From NCBI GenBank assembly GCA_050701635.1, contig JBOGDF010000308.1:1-6704 (forward strand): 6,704 nt of DNA, in the 5' to 3' direction. The notes under the pieces were generated by a model. The model saw only the letters and a program-made list of their open reading frames with translations, was not told the DNA's origin and made no database searches. Numbering within the stretch: position 1 is the stretch's first letter; every line of letters begins with the position of its first letter. This document shows, one piece after another, positions 5,725-6,704 of the stretch. The position numbers and the translations under genes were made by a program. Source of the stretch: WHSM01 sp050701635. GTDB lineage: Bacteria; Actinomycetota; Actinomycetes; Mycobacteriales; Micromonosporaceae.

Positions 5725-6570
5725 TACGCCGTCCGCCAGCGCGGGCGCGTCGTCGCGTTCCACCACGCCGGTGGTCAGCAGCAGCTGGCCATCCTCGCGC
5801 CACACCCGGGTGCGCAGGGTCTCGCCGGGGATCACCACGCCGGCGAACCGCACCCGGAAACCGGCCACCGCCGCCACGTCCCCGTCCAGTACGCCGTCGA
5901 CGACCGCCTTGCAGACCATCCCGTACGTGCACAGGCCGTGCAGGATCGGGCGGTCGAAACCGGCGGCCGCGGCGAACCCGGGGTCCACGTGCAGCGGATT
6001 GCGGTCGCCGCACAGCCGATACCACAGCGCCTGCTGAGGAAGGGTGTGCGTCAGAAGCTCCGCGTCGGGGGCGCGGTCGGGCAGCTCGACCCGATCGGAC
6101 GGGCCCCGGTCGCCACCGAAACCGCCTTCTCCGCGTACGAAGACCTGTGATCGCATGGTCGCCAGCGGTTCGCCGTCCTGGCTGGTCAGCGCGGTCTCCT
6201 GGACGATCACGGCGGCTTTACCCTTGTCGTACACGTCGGCGATCGTGGTCTGTGCGACCGCCTTCGCGTCGGTGGGCAGCGGACGGTGCAGCACCACCTC
6301 CTGGCCGCCGTGCAGCACCTTGCGCAGGTCGATGTCGATCCCGGGCAGGTCCAGCGACGGCGGCGCGGTCTCGCGCAGGCTCGGTGCCACCACCGCGAAC
6401 GTCGGCAGTACGTGCAGGTCGGACTCGTACGCGTACCGCAGCTCTCCGGGCGAGACCGGGTCGCCGCCGGCGCCCAGCGCCAGGTGGTAGAGCAGTACGT
6501 CCGAGCTGGTCCAGGTCGCCTCGCGGGCCGGCAGGGCGGCGCCGACGGCGGCGGTCGGGTCGATGGGCAC
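5707..6570 (-). CDS. MaoC-type double-hotdog (R)-enoyl-CoA hydratase
   Basis: This is predicted to be a soluble enzyme that adds water to trans-2-enoyl-CoA to give (R)-3-hydroxyacyl-CoA (hydratase 2 reaction), in fatty-acid, sterol or polyester metabolism. Seen: 287 residues in two hotdog halves. The N-terminal half (about 1-145) has no catalytic motif. The C-terminal half carries the hydratase-2 signature RLCGDRNPLHVDPGFA (185-200) with Asp189, Asn191 and His194, followed by GFDRPILHGLCTYG (204-217). Lengths near 280-300 and a degenerate first half are normal for the actinobacterial and eukaryotic hydratase-2 type. The start is GTG, chosen because AGGAG lies 5 nt upstream. No acyl-CoA dehydrogenase, thiolase or CoA ligase is adjacent, so the pathway is open. 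A MaoC-domain dehydratase of another substrate class is the main alternative. Confidence 0.93.
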   Translation of the reverse strand: MPIDPTAAVGAALPAREATWTSSDVLLYHLALGAGGDPVSPGELRYAYESDLHVLPTFAVVAPSLRETAPPSLDLPGIDIDLRKVLHGGQEVVLHRPLPTDAKAVAQTTIADVYDKGKAAVIVQETALTSQDGEPLATMRSQVFVRGEGGFGGDRGPSDRVELPDRAPDAELLTHTLPQQALWYRLCGDRNPLHVDPGFAAAAGFDRPILHGLCTYGMVCKAVVDGVLDGDVAAVAGFRVRFAGVVIPGETLRTRVWREDGQLLLTTGVVERDDAPALADGVLTVAG

Positions 6571-6575
6571 GGCGG

Positions 6576-6580
6576 CTCCT
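6576..6580 (-). promoter_or_regulatory. Ribosome binding site of the hydratase gene
   Basis: AGGAG on the minus strand, 5 nt before the GTG start at 6570. It fixes this non-ATG start. Confidence 0.75.
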
Positions 6581-6595
6581 AATGAGATCTGGGAG

Positions 6596-6643
6596 TTAGC
6601 CGATCCGGCAGACTCCTGGTGGTAGCCACCGGCGGGTGAGCAC
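6596..6643 (-). CDS. Possible 15-codon leader ORF upstream of the hydratase gene
   Basis: GTG (6643-6641) to TAA (6598-6596) encodes MLTRRWLPPGVCRIG. AGGAG at 6650-6654 lies 6 nt before the GTG, an ideal spacing, and the stop is 25 nt before the hydratase start. The LTRR...CR pattern faintly recalls short actinobacterial upstream peptides ending near Cys-Arg that have been linked to cysteine control, but the middle does not match and only one Cys is present. An ORF this short can arise by chance. Confidence 0.2.
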   Translation of the reverse strand: MLTRRWLPPGVCRIG

Positions 6644-6652
6644 TCTGTGCTC
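6618..6652. repeat. Two small inverted repeats upstream of the hydratase gene
   Basis: GGTGG-TAG-CCACC (6618-6630) and GAGCAC-TCT-GTGCTC (6638-6652) are perfect inverted repeats with 3-nt spacers, 48 to 82 bp upstream of the hydratase start. The second covers both the start codon and part of the AGGAG of the possible leader ORF, so as RNA it could mask that site; as DNA either could be an operator. Function unknown. Confidence 0.35.
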
Positions 6653-6667
6653 CTGGACGTTGAGTCC

Positions 6668-6697
6668 TGTCGAAAGACCGTGCCCCTGCCGGTGACC
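6668..6697. repeat. Intergenic sequence block, copy 2
   Basis: TGTCGAAAGACCGTGCCCC followed 4 bases later by GGTGACC matches the block at 4948-4980 in order and orientation, but here the 14-bp palindrome is lost. It lies about 98-127 bp upstream of the hydratase start and at the window edge, so it may instead serve a gene beyond the window. Confidence 0.4.
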
Positions 6698-6704
6698 GGG
6701 AGAG

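Noticed and set aside
6636..6695. Plus-strand 19-codon ORF ending CPCR, starting at a GTG
   Set aside because: No ribosome binding site precedes it. The Cys-rich end is suggestive but it overlaps the better-supported minus-strand mini-ORF region and is likely chance.
6689..6699. CCGGT-G-ACCGG palindrome near the window end
   Set aside because: A short all-GC-type palindrome of this length is common at this base composition, and it overlaps the shared block, which explains it better.

Overview
The window is very GC-rich. Third codon positions are almost all G or C, GTG starts are used, and the rare valine codon GTA appears only inside the tetramer GTAC. Together with a split Tad/Flp-type export locus and a LuxR-family regulator, this points to a high-GC actinomycete. 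Micromonosporaceae is my best guess from the GTAC habit and gene styles, but that is inference. No RNA gene, CRISPR array, insertion sequence, phage gene or integration site was seen.

Region 1 (about 4-4212, + strand) is a tightly packed three-gene block of a Tad/Flp pilus or type II/IV-pilus-related export machine: the assembly ATPase TadA/CpaF, a platform protein TadB with an exported von Willebrand factor A (VWA) domain fused to its N-terminus, and the second platform protein TadC. The first two genes overlap by a GTGA stop/start, and the third starts 1 nt after the previous stop behind a good GGAGG. Pilin, prepilin peptidase, TadZ, CpaB and TadE/F-like genes are not in the window; they may lie upstream.

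Region 2 (4230-4874, - strand) is a NarL/LuxR-type response regulator convergent with tadC. The two stops are the outer ends of one inverted repeat. Its receiver domain lacks some residues normally needed for phosphorylation switching.

Region 3 (4875-5046) is a 172-bp divergent intergenic region with a perfect 14-bp palindrome, a small hairpin, a motif resembling a DosR/DevR box, and a probable leaderless promoter for the next gene.

Region 4 (5047-6570) holds two convergent metabolic genes: an atypical short-chain dehydrogenase-like NAD(P)-binding protein (+) and a double-hotdog MaoC-type (R)-enoyl-CoA hydratase (-). They are separated by 9 nt that overlap two competing hairpins.

Region 5 (6571-6704) is the upstream region of the hydratase gene. 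It has a clear AGGAG, two small inverted repeats, a possible 15-codon leader ORF, and at its far end a second, degenerate copy of the sequence block found in region 3.

Most of the window is recognisable. The less ordinary items are the VWA-TadB fusion, the atypical receiver domain, the block shared by two intergenic regions, and the strict GTAC confinement of GTA codons.
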